DNA from: Luteimonas fraxinea
GTDB lineage: Bacteria > Pseudomonadota > Gammaproteobacteria > Xanthomonadales > Xanthomonadaceae
DNA: 64,000 nucleotides
Direction of reading: 5' to 3'
Assembly (NCBI RefSeq): GCF_021233355.1
Contig: NZ_CP089507.1
Coordinates: 868,001-932,000, forward strand
The notes beneath the pieces are model-generated. The model ran no database searches. It was given only the letters and a program-made list of their open reading frames with translations, and had not been told where the DNA came from. Below, piece by piece: positions 1-12,535 of the stretch; positions within the stretch are counted from its first letter, which is position 1; each line of letters opens with the position of its first letter. A program made the position numbers and the translations under genes.

Positions 1-2566
<2,566 letters not shown>

Positions 2567-2752
2567 GGGGAGTACGCCTCGTTGGATCGGATGGGATCGA
2601 CTCGCGATCCGGAACATGGAGCTGTCACTGGGTAGTCGCTGGTATTGCCGGCACCAGCACGCCATCTCCCGCTACTACCCACTGACAACTGCGTCAGTTG
2701 TCGTGTTGCGTGTTGCGTGTACGTTCGGTCGCCCGATTTCAGGAACGACCAA

Positions 2753-2778
2753 GGGCCGGGAGCTTTCGCCCCCGGCCC
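2753..2778 (-). promoter_or_regulatory. rplL-rpoB intergenic hairpin (possible attenuator or processing site)
   Basis: The only structure I see in the 251-bp gap between rplL and rpoB. Read on the minus strand it is an 11-bp stem (GGGCCGGG-GGC / GCT-CCCGGCCC, one G-U wobble) closed by a GAAA tetraloop, starting about 40 nt after the rplL stop. It is followed by CTTGG and not a U-run, so it is not a full intrinsic terminator. In E. coli the same gap carries a partial attenuator and an RNase III site; an equivalent role here is inference from position. Confidence 0.55.
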
Positions 2779-2817
2779 CGGTGCATCGCAAGCATGTGCT
2801 GCGATGCCAAGTGCCGC

Positions 2818-3189
2818 TTACTTGATTTCGACGGCCGCGCCTGCAGCCTCGAGATCCTTCTTGATCTTCTCGGCTTCTTCCTTCGTGGCGCCTTCCTTGA
2901 CGTCCTTCGGAGCGCCTTCGACCAGGTCCTTGGCTTCCTTCAGACCCAGGCCGGTGATCGCGCGGACCACCTTGATGACCTCGACCTTCTTCTCGCCGGT
3001 GGCCTTCAGGACCACGGTGAACTCGGTCTGCTCTTCGACAGCGGCAGCCGGGCCGGCAGCAGCAGCTGCGGCAACCGGAGCAGCGGCGGAGACGCCGAAT
3101 TTCTCTTCGATGGCCTTGACCAGCTCCATCACTTCCATCAGGGACTTCTCGGCGATGGCGTCGACGATCTGTTCGTTGGTAAGGGACAT
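2818..3189 (-). CDS. rplL: 50S ribosomal protein L7/L12
   Basis: Stalk protein of the large ribosomal subunit that recruits translational GTPases. 123 residues, normal for the family. The N-terminal dimerisation domain is [20 protein letters not shown]. An Ala-rich hinge lies at about residues 35-50, and the C-terminal factor-binding domain contains [20 protein letters not shown] and [21 protein letters not shown] sits just upstream of the ATG. It follows rplJ with a 57-bp gap and belongs to the same transcript. Confidence 0.98.
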   Translation of the reverse strand: MSLTNEQIVDAIAEKSLMEVMELVKAIEEKFGVSAAAPVAAAAAAGPAAAVEEQTEFTVVLKATGEKKVEVIKVVRAITGLGLKEAKDLVEGAPKDVKEGATKEEAEKIKKDLEAAGAAVEIK

Positions 3190-3246
3190 TATGATTACCT
3201 TTGAAAAATTTTCTGGGATAGGTTTCGTTGAACCGACAGGCCGGAC

Positions 3247-3786
3247 TTAGGCCGTTTCGGCCGTCTCGGCTGCTGCTTCCGCAGGTGCTTCGTCGCCACC
3301 GCCCTGCTTGTCGCCGACGGCCTTGACGGCACGGGCGAACATCGCAGCGGGTTCGGACAGCACGCGGGCCAGCATGGACAGCGCCTGGTCGAGCGTCGGC
3401 AGCGAGGCCAGCACATCGACATGGCCGGCCGGATACAGCTGGCCTTCCACGACGACGAGCTTGGGCACCAGCTTGCTGTTGTCTTTCGCGAATTCCTTGA
3501 TCAGGCGACCGGCTGCGCCGGGCTCCTCGGTCGAGAACGCATACAGCAGAGGTCCGACCAGCGAGTCCTTGGAGCACTCGTAGCTGGTACCTTCCACCGC
3601 ACGTGCGGCCAGGGTGTTCTTGACAACGCGCAAGTACACACCGGTCTCACGAGCCTTCTTGCGCATCGCGGTCATTTGACTGACCGTGGTGCCCACGTAC
3701 TCGACAGCAATCAGGGAGTGGGCGTTCGCGGCGACTTCTGCCAGCTCGGCGACAACTTCCTGCTTCTGGGACAGATTGAGAGCCAT
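3247..3786 (-). CDS. rplJ: 50S ribosomal protein L10
   Basis: Base of the L7/L12 stalk and, in other bacteria, the translational repressor of its own operon. 179 residues, starting [20 protein letters not shown], with the conserved [11 protein letters not shown] core. The C-terminal helix that binds L7/L12 dimers is followed by an Ala/Glu-rich tail. A clear ribosome binding site (AGGAG) lies 8 nt before the ATG. The 376-bp region upstream carries the structured leader annotated separately. Confidence 0.98.
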   Translation of the reverse strand: MALNLSQKQEVVAELAEVAANAHSLIAVEYVGTTVSQMTAMRKKARETGVYLRVVKNTLAARAVEGTSYECSKDSLVGPLLYAFSTEEPGAAGRLIKEFAKDNSKLVPKLVVVEGQLYPAGHVDVLASLPTLDQALSMLARVLSEPAAMFARAVKAVGDKQGGGDEAPAEAAAETAETA

Positions 3787-4119
3787 TAATCACTCCTCAT
3801 TGTGAACTCCGCTCACGGCTCCTGCCGCTTGCGGTCCTGAGCGGCTTCCAATCCATGGAGGCCGGGGATGCGTGGCGCATCCCGGTGGTGGCCTTCTGCC
3901 TGGCTGGACGGATGTCGCACCAGAAAACTTCAGAAAGGCATCACCATCTACGCAGGCCTTTCGGTGCAAGCACCTCGGGATTAAGCGGTCTCGATCATCG
4001 GTGGCGGCGATTCCCTGCCAGTTCGAGCATCCCTGCCCGTCGCCACGTCGATCTCCACCGCGCCTGCGGTCTTTGACGGCGCCGCGCCGGACACAAGGTC
4101 CGTCGCGATGCCCCCAAAT
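3787..4119 (-). promoter_or_regulatory. rplJ leader region with L10-type structure
   Basis: This 376-bp gap between rplA and rplJ has no credible gene. On the minus strand it folds a hairpin at 3859-3894: a lower AGGCC/GGCCT stem, a strongly asymmetric internal loop (6 versus 1 nt), then GGGATGCG/CGCATCCC closed by CCA. The asymmetric loop resembles the kink-turn element of the known L10 leader family. A second long-range stem (CCGCTCA 3838-3844 with TGAGCGG 3809-3815) ends just before the rplJ ribosome binding site. Autogenous repression by L10/L12 is the known role of such leaders; assignment here is by position and shape. I could not pick out a confident promoter in the upstream half. Confidence 0.5.
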
Positions 4120-4147
4120 CGCGCCGCCCCGCGAGCGGGACGGCGCG
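4120..4147 (-). terminator. Terminator-like hairpin after rplA
   Basis: Twelve-bp stem (CGCGCCGTCCCG / CGGGGCGGCGCG, one U-G wobble) with a CUCG tetraloop. It begins about 15 nt after the rplA stop and is followed by ATTTGGGGG. The U-tract is short, so termination may be partial; it separates the rplKA and rplJL-rpoB units. Confidence 0.6.
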
Positions 4148-4162
4148 TTTATTGCGTTGCGA

Positions 4163-4864
4163 TCAGCGCGCGATGCTCAGCGACGACTGGTCGACGGTGA
4201 CGCCCGGACCCATGGTCGAGCTCACCGAGATCTTCTGCAGGTACTGGCCCTTGGCGGTGGCCGGCTTGGCCTTCACCAGGTCGGCCAGCAGCGCCTGCAG
4301 GTTTTCCTTCAGCTTCTCCGCATCGAAGTCGGCCTTGCCGATCGTGCAGTGGATGATGCCGGCCTTGTCGGTGCGGTAACGGACCTGGCCGCCCTTCGCA
4401 TTCTTCACAGCCTCACCCGGGTTCGCGGAGACGGTGCCGACCTTCGGGTTCGGCATCAGGCCGCGCGGGCCCAGCACCGTACCGAGCTTGCCGACGACGC
4501 GCATCGCATCCGGCGTCGCGATCACGACGTCGTAATTGATGTCGCCGGCCTGCATCTTCTCGGCCAGGTCGTCCATGCCGACGATGTCGGCACCGGCGGC
4601 CAGGGCTTCATCAGCCTTGGCACCGGCCGGCGCGAACACCGCGACGCGGACGCTCTTGCCCGTGCCCTGCGGCAGCACGGTCGAACCGCGCACCTGCTGG
4701 TCGGACTTGCGCGCATCGACGCCGAGGCGGACGGCGACGTCCACGGCTTCGGCGAACTTCGCGCTGCTGTTGTCCTTGACGATCTTCAGGGCGTCATCGA
4801 TGCCGTAGTTCTTGCCCGGCTGCACGGCAGCCTGGATGCTCTTCTGTCGCTTGGTCTGTGCCAT
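4163..4864 (-). CDS. rplA: 50S ribosomal protein L1
   Basis: Large-subunit protein of the mobile L1 stalk; in other bacteria it represses translation of the L11-L1 mRNA. 233 residues, typical length. Conserved segments include [21 protein letters not shown], the [12 protein letters not shown] signature and a C-terminal [11 protein letters not shown]. The start lies 4 nt after the rplK stop, so the two are translationally coupled. Confidence 0.98.
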   Translation of the reverse strand: MAQTKRQKSIQAAVQPGKNYGIDDALKIVKDNSSAKFAEAVDVAVRLGVDARKSDQQVRGSTVLPQGTGKSVRVAVFAPAGAKADEALAAGADIVGMDDLAEKMQAGDINYDVVIATPDAMRVVGKLGTVLGPRGLMPNPKVGTVSANPGEAVKNAKGGQVRYRTDKAGIIHCTIGKADFDAEKLKENLQALLADLVKAKPATAKGQYLQKISVSSTMGPGVTVDQSSLSIAR

Positions 4865-4868
4865 GGTC

Positions 4869-5297
4869 TCAGCCCTCCACCGTCAGGCCCATCGAACGGG
4901 CGGAGCCCGCGATGGTGCGCACTGCTGCTTCCAGCTCGGCTGCCGTCAGATCGGCTTCCTTCGCCTTGGCGATCTCTTCGAGCTGCGCGCGCGTCACCTT
5001 GCCCACCTTTTCGGTGTTCGGACGCTTGGAGCCCGAGGCCACACCTGCCGCCTTCTTCAGCAGCACCGATGCCGGCGTGCTCTTGGTGATGAAGGTGAAG
5101 GTACGGTCCGAGTAGGCCGTGATGATGACCGGAGTCGGCAGACCCGGCTCGAGCTTGGAGGTCGCTGCGTTGAACGCCTTGCAGAACTCCATGATGTTCA
5201 GGCCGCGCTGACCCAGCGCAGGACCGACCGGCGGCGAGGGGTTGGCCTGACCGGCCTTGACCTGCAGCTTGATGTAACCGACGACTTTCTTCGCCAT
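4869..5297 (-). CDS. rplK: 50S ribosomal protein L11
   Basis: Large-subunit GTPase-centre protein, needed for RelA-dependent sensing of uncharged tRNA. 142 residues, starting [20 protein letters not shown]; the Pro-rich segment [21 protein letters not shown] is intact. The C-terminal rRNA-binding domain is complete. GGAGAGAAGAAGAC precedes the ATG. It is the first gene of the rplK-rplA unit, with its own promoter upstream. Confidence 0.98.
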   Translation of the reverse strand: MAKKVVGYIKLQVKAGQANPSPPVGPALGQRGLNIMEFCKAFNAATSKLEPGLPTPVIITAYSDRTFTFITKSTPASVLLKKAAGVASGSKRPNTEKVGKVTRAQLEEIAKAKEADLTAAELEAAVRTIAGSARSMGLTVEG

Positions 5298-5393
5298 TGT
5301 CTTCTTCTCTCCGGGTGCAAGCGCCTTGAATCAGGCTCCCCATCGTTCCGGGAATACACGTGTCCCGGATTCACGTTGTCCATCTCGCGCGAA

Positions 5394-5414
5394 AGGCCGC
5401 CCATACGGCGGCCT
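5394..5414 (-). promoter_or_regulatory. Hairpin in the rplK 5' leader
   Basis: Perfect 8-bp stem (AGGCCGCC / GGCGGCCT) with loop GUAUG, followed by UUC, inside the putative rplK leader about 35 nt downstream of the -10. It looks like a weak intrinsic terminator, so attenuation is possible; the leader of rplKA is also where L1 represses in other bacteria. Function is inference. Confidence 0.4.
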
Positions 5415-5450
5415 GTGCGGTTGCCCGGCGCACCGGACAGTGAGCCGCGC

Positions 5451-5479
5451 ACTATAGCAGGGTTTCGCGCGCCCGTCAC
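5451..5479 (-). promoter_or_regulatory. Promoter of the rplK-rplA operon
   Basis: Minus-strand -35 GTGACG (5474-5479) and -10 TATAGT (5451-5456) with exactly 17 nt between them. It lies 150 nt upstream of rplK in an otherwise gene-free gap. The -35 element sits inside the hairpin that follows nusG. Strength is inferred from matches of 4/6 and 5/6 to the sigma-70 consensus. Confidence 0.6.
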
Positions 5480-5490
5480 AGACGGGCGCG
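5468..5490 (-). terminator. Hairpin after nusG, overlapping the rplK promoter
   Basis: Ten-bp perfect stem (CGCGCCCGTC / GACGGGCGCG) with a three-base loop, beginning 7 nt after the nusG stop. No U-run follows, so it may protect the 3' end or terminate only partly. Confidence 0.45.
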
Positions 5491-5497
5491 GCGGGGT

Positions 5498-6070
5498 TCA
5501 GGCCTTCTCGACCTGACCGAATTCCAGCTCGACCGGGGTCGAACGGCCGAAGATCAGCACTGCAACGCGCAGGCGGCTCTTCTCGTAGTTGATTTCCTCG
5601 ACCACGCCGTTGAAGTCGTTGAACGGACCATCGGTCACGCGGACCATCTGACCCGGCTCGAACAGCACCTTCGGACGCGGCTTCTCGACACCTTCCTGCA
5701 CGCGATCCAGGATCACGGCGGCTTCGTCGTCGCGGATCGGCAGCGGGCGGTCGGCGGTGCCGCCGATGAAGCCCATCACCTTCGGCGTTTCCTTGACCAG
5801 GTGCCAGCTCTCGTTGTCCATGCGCGGGATGCCGCCGTCGTCCGACGTCAGGATCTGCACCAGGACATAGCCCGGGAAGAACTTGCGCTCGGAACGGCGC
5901 TTCTGGCCGGAGCGCATTTCGATCACTTCTTCGGTCGGCACCAGCACGTCGCCGAACTTGTCCTGCATCTCGGTGCGCACGATGCGATCGCGCAGCGCCT
6001 GGGCCACCGACTTCTCGAAGCCGGAATAGGCATGCACGACGTACCAGCGCTTGACGCCTTCGGTTTCCAT
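5498..6070 (-). CDS. nusG: Transcription termination/antitermination protein NusG
   Basis: Elongation factor that binds RNA polymerase through its N-terminal NGN domain and Rho or ribosomal S10 through its C-terminal KOW domain. 190 residues: NGN with [17 protein letters not shown] at the start and [10 protein letters not shown] in the middle. KOW is [21 protein letters not shown] near residues 137-160. It follows secE after 16 nt, the usual secE-nusG pair. Confidence 0.97.
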   Translation of the reverse strand: METEGVKRWYVVHAYSGFEKSVAQALRDRIVRTEMQDKFGDVLVPTEEVIEMRSGQKRRSERKFFPGYVLVQILTSDDGGIPRMDNESWHLVKETPKVMGFIGGTADRPLPIRDDEAAVILDRVQEGVEKPRPKVLFEPGQMVRVTDGPFNDFNGVVEEINYEKSRLRVAVLIFGRSTPVELEFGQVEKA

Positions 6071-6086
6071 CTGAATCGTTACTCCG

Positions 6087-6482
6087 TCACTGCCTCAGAA
6101 CGAGGCGGATCAGCCACTGGATGATCTGGTCGAAGCCGGCGAGGATCAGGCTGATGATCGCCACGGCGATGATCACGATCCAGGTCAGGCGAATCGCCTC
6201 CTGGCGCGTCGGCCAGACGACCTTGCGCATCTCGAAGCGGGTCTCCGAGAAGAAATCACGGGTCTTGTGACCCTTGTCCGTCGTCAGGAAGACCGCGGTG
6301 GCGCCTACGACGCACAACGCGACGATGATGCTGCGCACCGGCGTGGCCAGCTGCGCCTGGAACCAGTAAAAAGCGAAAACGCCGGCGACGACCAGCACGA
6401 TCGCGGCAGCGTATTTGGCGAGGTCCGTCGAAGACGCACCCTTGGATTGTTCAACTCTGCTGTTCAATTCCCGGCGACTCAT
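6087..6482 (-). CDS. secE: Preprotein translocase subunit SecE
   Basis: Essential small subunit of the SecYEG channel. 131 residues from the chosen ATG at 6482 ([15 protein letters not shown]). The reading frame is open further upstream to 6581, but that extension would overlap the 3' end of tRNA-Trp and add non-homologous sequence, so it is rejected. Three membrane segments are visible (about residues 20-38, 46-65 and 103-124), preceded by the conserved cytoplasmic helix [22 protein letters not shown]. No strong Shine-Dalgarno is seen at the chosen start. Confidence 0.95.
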   Translation of the reverse strand: MSRRELNSRVEQSKGASSTDLAKYAAAIVLVVAGVFAFYWFQAQLATPVRSIIVALCVVGATAVFLTTDKGHKTRDFFSETRFEMRKVVWPTRQEAIRLTWIVIIAVAIISLILAGFDQIIQWLIRLVLRQ

Positions 6483-6551
6483 CGGTTTGCGACTGCTCGG
6501 TTGACGGGGTGGACCGCAATGCGTCCTCACCCGCGCGGACGATTCCGCGAA

Positions 6552-6627
<76 letters not shown>

Positions 6628-6739
6628 ACGGATTGGAACAACAACCGGCTTCGGACACCCTTAGACGGCGAAGGCGGACCGGGTTGCCGGCCCGCCTTGT
6701 CGCGGTTTTGACGGGGTTGGCACCCTGAGAAAACCACTG

Positions 6740-6761
6740 CATTCCGGCTCGCGCCGGAATG
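6740..6761 (-). terminator. Hairpin after tuf, REP-like
   Basis: Nine-bp perfect stem CATTCCGGC/GCCGGAATG with a four-base loop, 43 nt past the tuf stop. On the minus strand a TTTT run follows 6 nt later. The stem shares its core with the palindrome at 21887-21914, a short repeat type common in this bacterial family, and it probably serves here as the tuf terminator. Confidence 0.5.
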
Positions 6762-6803
6762 AACGTCGACCCGGATGTGCGTGTGCACACCCGGGCCGTC
6801 GGA

Positions 6804-7994
<1,191 letters not shown>

Positions 7995-8073
7995 GGCTGC
8001 TCTGTCTCGAAATCTGGTGAGGTGGTGACTGCGTGCCGCGTCGGATCCGCACTGGAAGCGGAACCGCGGAGGA

Positions 8074-8149
8074 TGGTGCTCACGAAAGGAATCGAACCTT
8101 CGACCTCCTCCTTACCAAGGAGGTGCTCTACCGACTGAGCTACGTGAGC
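8074..8149 (-). tRNA. tRNA-Thr (anticodon GGT)
   Basis: 76 nt with encoded CCA. Acceptor GCTCACG/CGTGAGC, anticodon loop TTGGTAA, T-loop TTCGATT. Third tRNA of the tuf operon, 79 nt before tuf. Confidence 0.97.
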
Positions 8150-8186
8150 AACGATGTGGAACTGGGGTACCGCCTGGAACGTTCAA

Positions 8187-8260
8187 TGGAGCGGGAGAAG
8201 GGAATCGAACCCTCGTAATCAGTTTGGAAAACTGAGGTTCTACCATTGAACTACTCCCGC
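8187..8260 (-). tRNA. tRNA-Gly (anticodon TCC)
   Basis: 74 nt with encoded CCA and the U73 discriminator usual for tRNA-Gly. Acceptor GCGGGAG/CTCCCGC, anticodon loop TTTCCAA. Second tRNA of the tuf operon. Confidence 0.97.
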
Positions 8261-8323
8261 ACCGGGACCCGCATACCGCATTACAACCTGTCGCACTGCA
8301 CTTGTTTCCACCGGCCCGAAAGA

Positions 8324-8409
8324 TGGTGGAGGGAGGTGGATTCGAACCACCGAAGGCGTAAGCCAGCAGATTTACAGTCTGCCCCCGTTGGCCGCTTGGG
8401 TATCCCTCC
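8324..8409 (-). tRNA. tRNA-Tyr (anticodon GTA)
   Basis: 86 nt, class II with a long variable arm and encoded CCA. Acceptor GGAGGGA/TCCCTCC, anticodon loop CTGTAAA. First transcribed gene of the tRNA-tuf operon. Confidence 0.97.
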
Positions 8410-8443
8410 GGCGCTTTCGTCTTGCCGGTGTAAACAGCCCGCG

Positions 8444-8472
8444 ATTTTGGGGCCAGTTCCCGGTTCTGTCAA
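8444..8472 (-). promoter_or_regulatory. Promoter of the tRNA-Tyr/Gly/Thr-tuf operon
   Basis: Minus strand: consensus -35 TTGACA (8467-8472), 17-nt spacer, -10 CAAAAT (8444-8449), then a GC-rich discriminator CGCGGGC. It is 35 nt upstream of tRNA-Tyr. A GC-rich discriminator is the known hallmark of stringently controlled stable-RNA promoters. Confidence 0.7.
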
Positions 8473-8610
8473 CGCTGGAAGGCGTTGGATTTCACCGCAC
8501 CCGTCGCCTGGCCAATGACCTGTGCAGACGGGCGCGCATCTTAACCGCCCCGGCGCCGCGGCGCCATGGTCACGTGCGAATTTCCGTGGATCCTTCGCAT
8601 CCTTTCGCAC

Positions 8611-8631
8611 GAAAGGCGCCCGCAGGCGCCT
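8611..8631 (-). terminator. Terminator after ychF
   Basis: Minus strand: stem AGGCGCC/GGCGCCT with a UGCG loop, directly followed by UUC. It lies 28 nt after the ychF stop and before the tRNA-tuf promoter. Confidence 0.65.
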
Positions 8632-8658
8632 CTCGCAGGATCAACCAGTCGTGACCGG

Positions 8659-9750
8659 TCAGACGTTGAAGCGGAAATGCATCACGTCGCCGTCCTTGAC
8701 GATGTATTCCTTGCCTTCCAGGCGCCACTTGCCCGCCTCTTTCGCCGCGGATTCGCCGTTGTAGCGGATGAAATCGTCGTAGCCGACCACCTCGGCGCGG
8801 ATGAAACCCTTCTCGAAATCGGTGTGGATCACCGCCGCCGCCTGCGGCGCCGTCGCGCCGATCCTGACCGTCCACGCGCGCACTTCCTTGACGCCCGCGG
8901 TGAAGTAGGTCTGCAGCGTCAGCAGGCCGTAGGCCGCACGGATCACGCGGTTCAGGCCCGGCTCGTCGAGGCCGAGATCGGTGAGGAATGCGTCGCGATC
9001 GGCATCGTCGAGCTGCGAGAGCTCTTCCTCGATCGCCGCCGACACCGGCACCACTTCGGCGCCCTCGCCCGCTGCGCGTGCGCGGACGGCATCGAGGTGC
9101 GGGTTGTTCTCGAAACCGTCCTCGAGCACGTTGGCGATGTAGAGCACGGGCTTGGCGGTCAGCAGGAACAGATCGCGGATCGCCGCGTTGTCGTCGTCGG
9201 ACAGCTTCAGTGCGCGCACCGGCTGGCCGTCGGCCAGGCCCTTGTGCACGCGACCCAGCACTTCGGCGCGGATCTTCGCGTCCTTGTCGCCGGTCTTGGC
9301 CGAACGCTCGGCGCGCTGCAGCGCGCGCTCGACGGCATCCAGATCGGCCAGCGCGAGCTCGGTATCGATGGTCTCGATATCGGCGATCGGGTCGACCTTG
9401 TTGTTGACGTGGATGACGTCCGGATTCTCGAAGCAGCGCACCACGTGTGTGATCGCGTCGACCTCGCGGATGTGCGACAGGAACTTGTTGCCCAGGCCTT
9501 CACCGCTGGCCGCGCCGGCGACGAGGCCGGCGATGTCGACGAACTCGACCGCCGTCGGCAGCACCTTCTGCGGCTTGACGATCGCCGCCAGCGCATTGAG
9601 GCGCAGATCCGGCACAGGCACGATGCCGACGTTCGGCTCGATGGTGCAGAACGGGAAGTTGGCCGCGGCGATACCCGCCTTGGTCAGCGCATTGAAGAGG
9701 GTCGACTTGCCGACGTTCGGCAGGCCGACGATGCCGCATTTGATGCCCAT
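8659..9750 (-). CDS. ychF: Ribosome-binding ATPase YchF (Obg family)
   Basis: Obg-like P-loop protein that binds ATP in preference to GTP and associates with ribosomes. 363 residues, typical length. The P-loop GLPNVGKST is at residues 8-16 and switch/G3 DIAGLV in the first third. A helical insert and a C-terminal TGS domain ending [10 protein letters not shown] follow. In related genomes it commonly follows pth, as here. Confidence 0.97.
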   Translation of the reverse strand: MGIKCGIVGLPNVGKSTLFNALTKAGIAAANFPFCTIEPNVGIVPVPDLRLNALAAIVKPQKVLPTAVEFVDIAGLVAGAASGEGLGNKFLSHIREVDAITHVVRCFENPDVIHVNNKVDPIADIETIDTELALADLDAVERALQRAERSAKTGDKDAKIRAEVLGRVHKGLADGQPVRALKLSDDDNAAIRDLFLLTAKPVLYIANVLEDGFENNPHLDAVRARAAGEGAEVVPVSAAIEEELSQLDDADRDAFLTDLGLDEPGLNRVIRAAYGLLTLQTYFTAGVKEVRAWTVRIGATAPQAAAVIHTDFEKGFIRAEVVGYDDFIRYNGESAAKEAGKWRLEGKEYIVKDGDVMHFRFNV

Positions 9751-9976
9751 GTGGAGTCCGTCAGATGGCGGCTGCGCCGCTGGTGAGGGGAGTCAGTCGG
9801 CGGCTGCGCCGCCTGCGTCAGTAGAAGCTGCGGAGCAGCCGAACAGAGAAAACTGCGAATCGACGCCCGGAAGAGGCAGGAATTCTATCGCCAGGCGGAC
9901 CATGGCGCCGAAGTTACTGACGCGACTGACCGCACCGAAGGTGCGCTGACAGCGCGCCACGCGCGCCCTGACGACT

Positions 9977-10555
9977 TCACCGCTGCGTATGCAGCCGCGT
10001 CATCGCATCCATGAAATTGCCGTCCATCGCCAGCGGCAGCACATCGATCGCATCGTCGATCGCGCGTCCGATCAGGATGTCGTCGTCGGCGTTCGCACGC
10101 CCGAGCACCCACGGCGTGACTTTGTCCTTGCTGCCCGGATGGCCGATGCCCACGCGCAACCGGTGGAACTTGCCGTGACCGAGCAGTTGCATCGTGTCGC
10201 GCAGCCCGTTCTGGCCGCCATGGCCGCCGTCGAACTTCAACCGCGCGGTACCGGGCGCCAGATCCAGTTCGTCGTGCGCCAGCAGCGCCTGTTCGGGTTC
10301 GAATTTCCAGAACCGCAGCGCAGCGGTGACCGACTTGCCGCTGAGGTTCATGAAGGTGGCCGGTTTCAACAGCCAGACCGGCTGACCGGCGATGTCGATC
10401 TTCGCGGTCTCGCCGAACAGTTTGCTGTCGAGCCGGAACGACGCGCCCGCCTTGGCGGCGAGTTCGTCGACAAAACGGAACCCGGCGTTGTGCCGGGTCC
10501 GTGCATGCTCGGGTCCGGGATTGCCCAGCCCGACGATCAGTCGCAGTCCTGCCAT
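9977..10555 (-). CDS. pth: Peptidyl-tRNA hydrolase
   Basis: Hydrolyses the ester bond of peptidyl-tRNA released by stalled ribosomes. 192 residues. The N-terminal GLGNPGPEHARTRHNAGF carries the catalytic His22 (H20 in E. coli), and later GGHGGQNGLRD and HPG are intact. It lies 45 bp after rplY, in the usual prs-rplY-pth-ychF order. The 226-bp gap to ychF holds only low-complexity GC-rich sequence. Confidence 0.97.
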   Translation of the reverse strand: MAGLRLIVGLGNPGPEHARTRHNAGFRFVDELAAKAGASFRLDSKLFGETAKIDIAGQPVWLLKPATFMNLSGKSVTAALRFWKFEPEQALLAHDELDLAPGTARLKFDGGHGGQNGLRDTMQLLGHGKFHRLRVGIGHPGSKDKVTPWVLGRANADDDILIGRAIDDAIDVLPLAMDGNFMDAMTRLHTQR

Positions 10556-10600
10556 CGATACGGCAACGCGGGCGCGCCCGAAGGCGCACCCACGCGACGA

Positions 10601-11260
10601 TTACTCGTCGTCCTTCGCGGCCTTGGTGGCCGGGACGTCAGCCGACGCTTCGTCGGTCTCGTCTTCCGGCTCGGCTTCCACGCGGCCATGCTTGGCGACG
10701 ACGACGGCAACGTCGTGGTCCGCGCCCAGCGACAGCTCGGGGATCTCGACGCCCTTCGGCAGCTTGACCTGCGAGAGGTGGACGATATCGCCGACGACCA
10801 TCGCACCGAGATCGATCTCGATGAACTCCGGCAGATCGCCCGGCAGACAGGTCACGGTGACTTCGTTGAGCTCGTGCGTGATCACGACGTCGGCAGCCTT
10901 GCCGGCCGGCGAGGTGTCTTCGTTGAGGAAGTGCAGCGGCACGGCGGTGCGGATCGTCTCGTTCGCGTTCACGCGCTGGAAGTCCAGGTGCATGATCTGC
11001 TGCTTGAAGGGATGACGCTGCATGTCACGCAGCAGCACCTTCTGGACGTCGCCGTTGAGGCTCAGGTCGAGGATCGAGGCGTAGAACCACTCGTGCTGGC
11101 TGGCGAGCCAGACATCGTTGTGGCTCAGCTCGATGCTGACGGGCTTGAGGTCGCCGCCGTAGACGACGGCAGGCACATTGCCGGCAAGACGGAGGCGGCG
11201 GCTCGCACCCTTCCCCTCGTCTTCGCGGCGCTGCACCTTGATTTCATGCGTGGTAGCCAT
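10601..11260 (-). CDS. rplY: 50S ribosomal protein L25 (Ctc-type, with C-terminal domain)
   Basis: 5S-rRNA-binding protein. 219 residues, the long Ctc/TL5 form and not the 94-residue E. coli form. The N-terminal L25 domain (MATTHEIKVQRREDEGKGASRRLR) is followed by a beta-rich C-terminal domain and an acidic tail. It lies 83 bp after prs. Confidence 0.96.
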   Translation of the reverse strand: MATTHEIKVQRREDEGKGASRRLRLAGNVPAVVYGGDLKPVSIELSHNDVWLASQHEWFYASILDLSLNGDVQKVLLRDMQRHPFKQQIMHLDFQRVNANETIRTAVPLHFLNEDTSPAGKAADVVITHELNEVTVTCLPGDLPEFIEIDLGAMVVGDIVHLSQVKLPKGVEIPELSLGADHDVAVVVAKHGRVEAEPEDETDEASADVPATKAAKDDE

Positions 11261-11343
11261 GTTCTGTATTCACTTTTCAGGATTGAAACCGCCTCGCGGC
11301 GGTGAAGCGTCTCGTCCGCGACCAGACGAGACGTTGCAGCAGG

Positions 11344-12303
11344 TCAGTCGACGTAGAGCGAACTGACCGATTCTCCGAACGCGATCCGGCGGATCGTCTC
11401 GGCCAGCAGCTCGGCGACGCTGAGCTGGCGGATGCGCGAGCAATTGCGCGCGGCCTCCGACAGCGGGATGGTATCGGTGACCACCATCTCGTCGAGCTGC
11501 GATTTGTTGAGGTTGTCGATCGCCGCGCCCGACAGCACCGCGTGGGTGCAGTAGGCGACGACCTTGGTGGCGCCCTGCGCCTTCAGCGCGGCCGCCGCGG
11601 CGCACAGCGTGCCGGCGGTATCGACGATGTCGTCGACCAGCACGCAGGTCTTGCCGTTCACGTCGCCGATGATGTTCATCACGGTGGCGACGTTGGCGCG
11701 CGGACGGCGCTTGTCGATGATCGCCAGGTCCGCATCGTCGAGGCGCTTGGCGATCGCGCGGGCGCGCACCACGCCGCCGACGTCGGGCGAGACCACGACC
11801 ATGTTGTCGGTGCCGTGCGCGCGCCAGATGTCGGCCAGCAGCAGCGGCGAGGCGTAGACGTTGTCGACCGGAATGTCGAAGAAGCCCTGGATCTGGTCGG
11901 CGTGCAGGTCGATCGTCAGCACGCGGTCGGCGCCGGCGGCGGTGACCATCTTCGCAACGACCTTCGCCGTGATCGGCACGCGCGTCGAACGCAGGCGACG
12001 ATCCTGTCGCGAGTAACCGAAGTACGGGATCACCGCGGTCACGCTGGACACCGAGGCGCGCTTGAGCGCGTCGATCAGCACCAGCAGTTCCATCAGGTTC
12101 TCGGCCGACGGCGCGCTGGTCGGCTGGATCACGAACACGTCCTGGCGGCGGACGTTTTCTTCGATCTCGACCTGCACTTCGCCGTCGGAGAACGTCGACA
12201 CCAGCGCCTTGCCCTGGCGCACGCCGAGTTCACGGCATACGGCCTTGGCCAGCGGGCGGTTCGAGTTGCCCGAGAAGATCAGGAGATTGCGTTCTTCTTT
12301 CAT
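11344..12303 (-). CDS. prs: Ribose-phosphate pyrophosphokinase
   Basis: Makes PRPP from ribose-5-phosphate and ATP for nucleotide, His and Trp synthesis. 319 residues from the ATG at 12303 ([20 protein letters not shown]), the family length. Another in-frame ATG at 12351 would add 16 unrelated residues and is rejected, although neither start has a strong ribosome binding site. The PRPP-binding loop [13 protein letters not shown] and the flexible-loop region [10 protein letters not shown] are intact. Confidence 0.97.
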   Translation of the reverse strand: MKEERNLLIFSGNSNRPLAKAVCRELGVRQGKALVSTFSDGEVQVEIEENVRRQDVFVIQPTSAPSAENLMELLVLIDALKRASVSSVTAVIPYFGYSRQDRRLRSTRVPITAKVVAKMVTAAGADRVLTIDLHADQIQGFFDIPVDNVYASPLLLADIWRAHGTDNMVVVSPDVGGVVRARAIAKRLDDADLAIIDKRRPRANVATVMNIIGDVNGKTCVLVDDIVDTAGTLCAAAAALKAQGATKVVAYCTHAVLSGAAIDNLNKSQLDEMVVTDTIPLSEAARNCSRIRQLSVAELLAETIRRIAFGESVSSLYVD

Positions 12304-12393
12304 GTCTGCAGTTCCGCGTCGCTCTGACCGAGCGGATGGAGGAGTGGCCATGCCGGCACGTGGCGATCACCACGCAAATCCCGGCACGGATAT

Positions 12394-12466
12394 CAGGGGC
12401 GGCAGGATTCGAACCTGCGAATGCCGGGATCAAAACCCGGTGCCTTAACCACTTGGCGACGCCCCT
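12394..12466 (-). tRNA. tRNA-Gln (anticodon TTG)
   Basis: 73 nt. Acceptor AGGGGCG/CGCCCCT, anticodon loop TTTTGAT, T-loop TTCGAAT. Unlike the other four tRNAs here, the 3' CCA is not encoded (ATA follows G73). It sits between ispE and prs on the same strand. Confidence 0.95.
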
Positions 12467-12535
12467 AGAAAGCGGTGATTCGTGGGTGTCGACTCGGGAT
12501 AAGCACTCCGAATCGACAACCACCAGCCACCGCCC

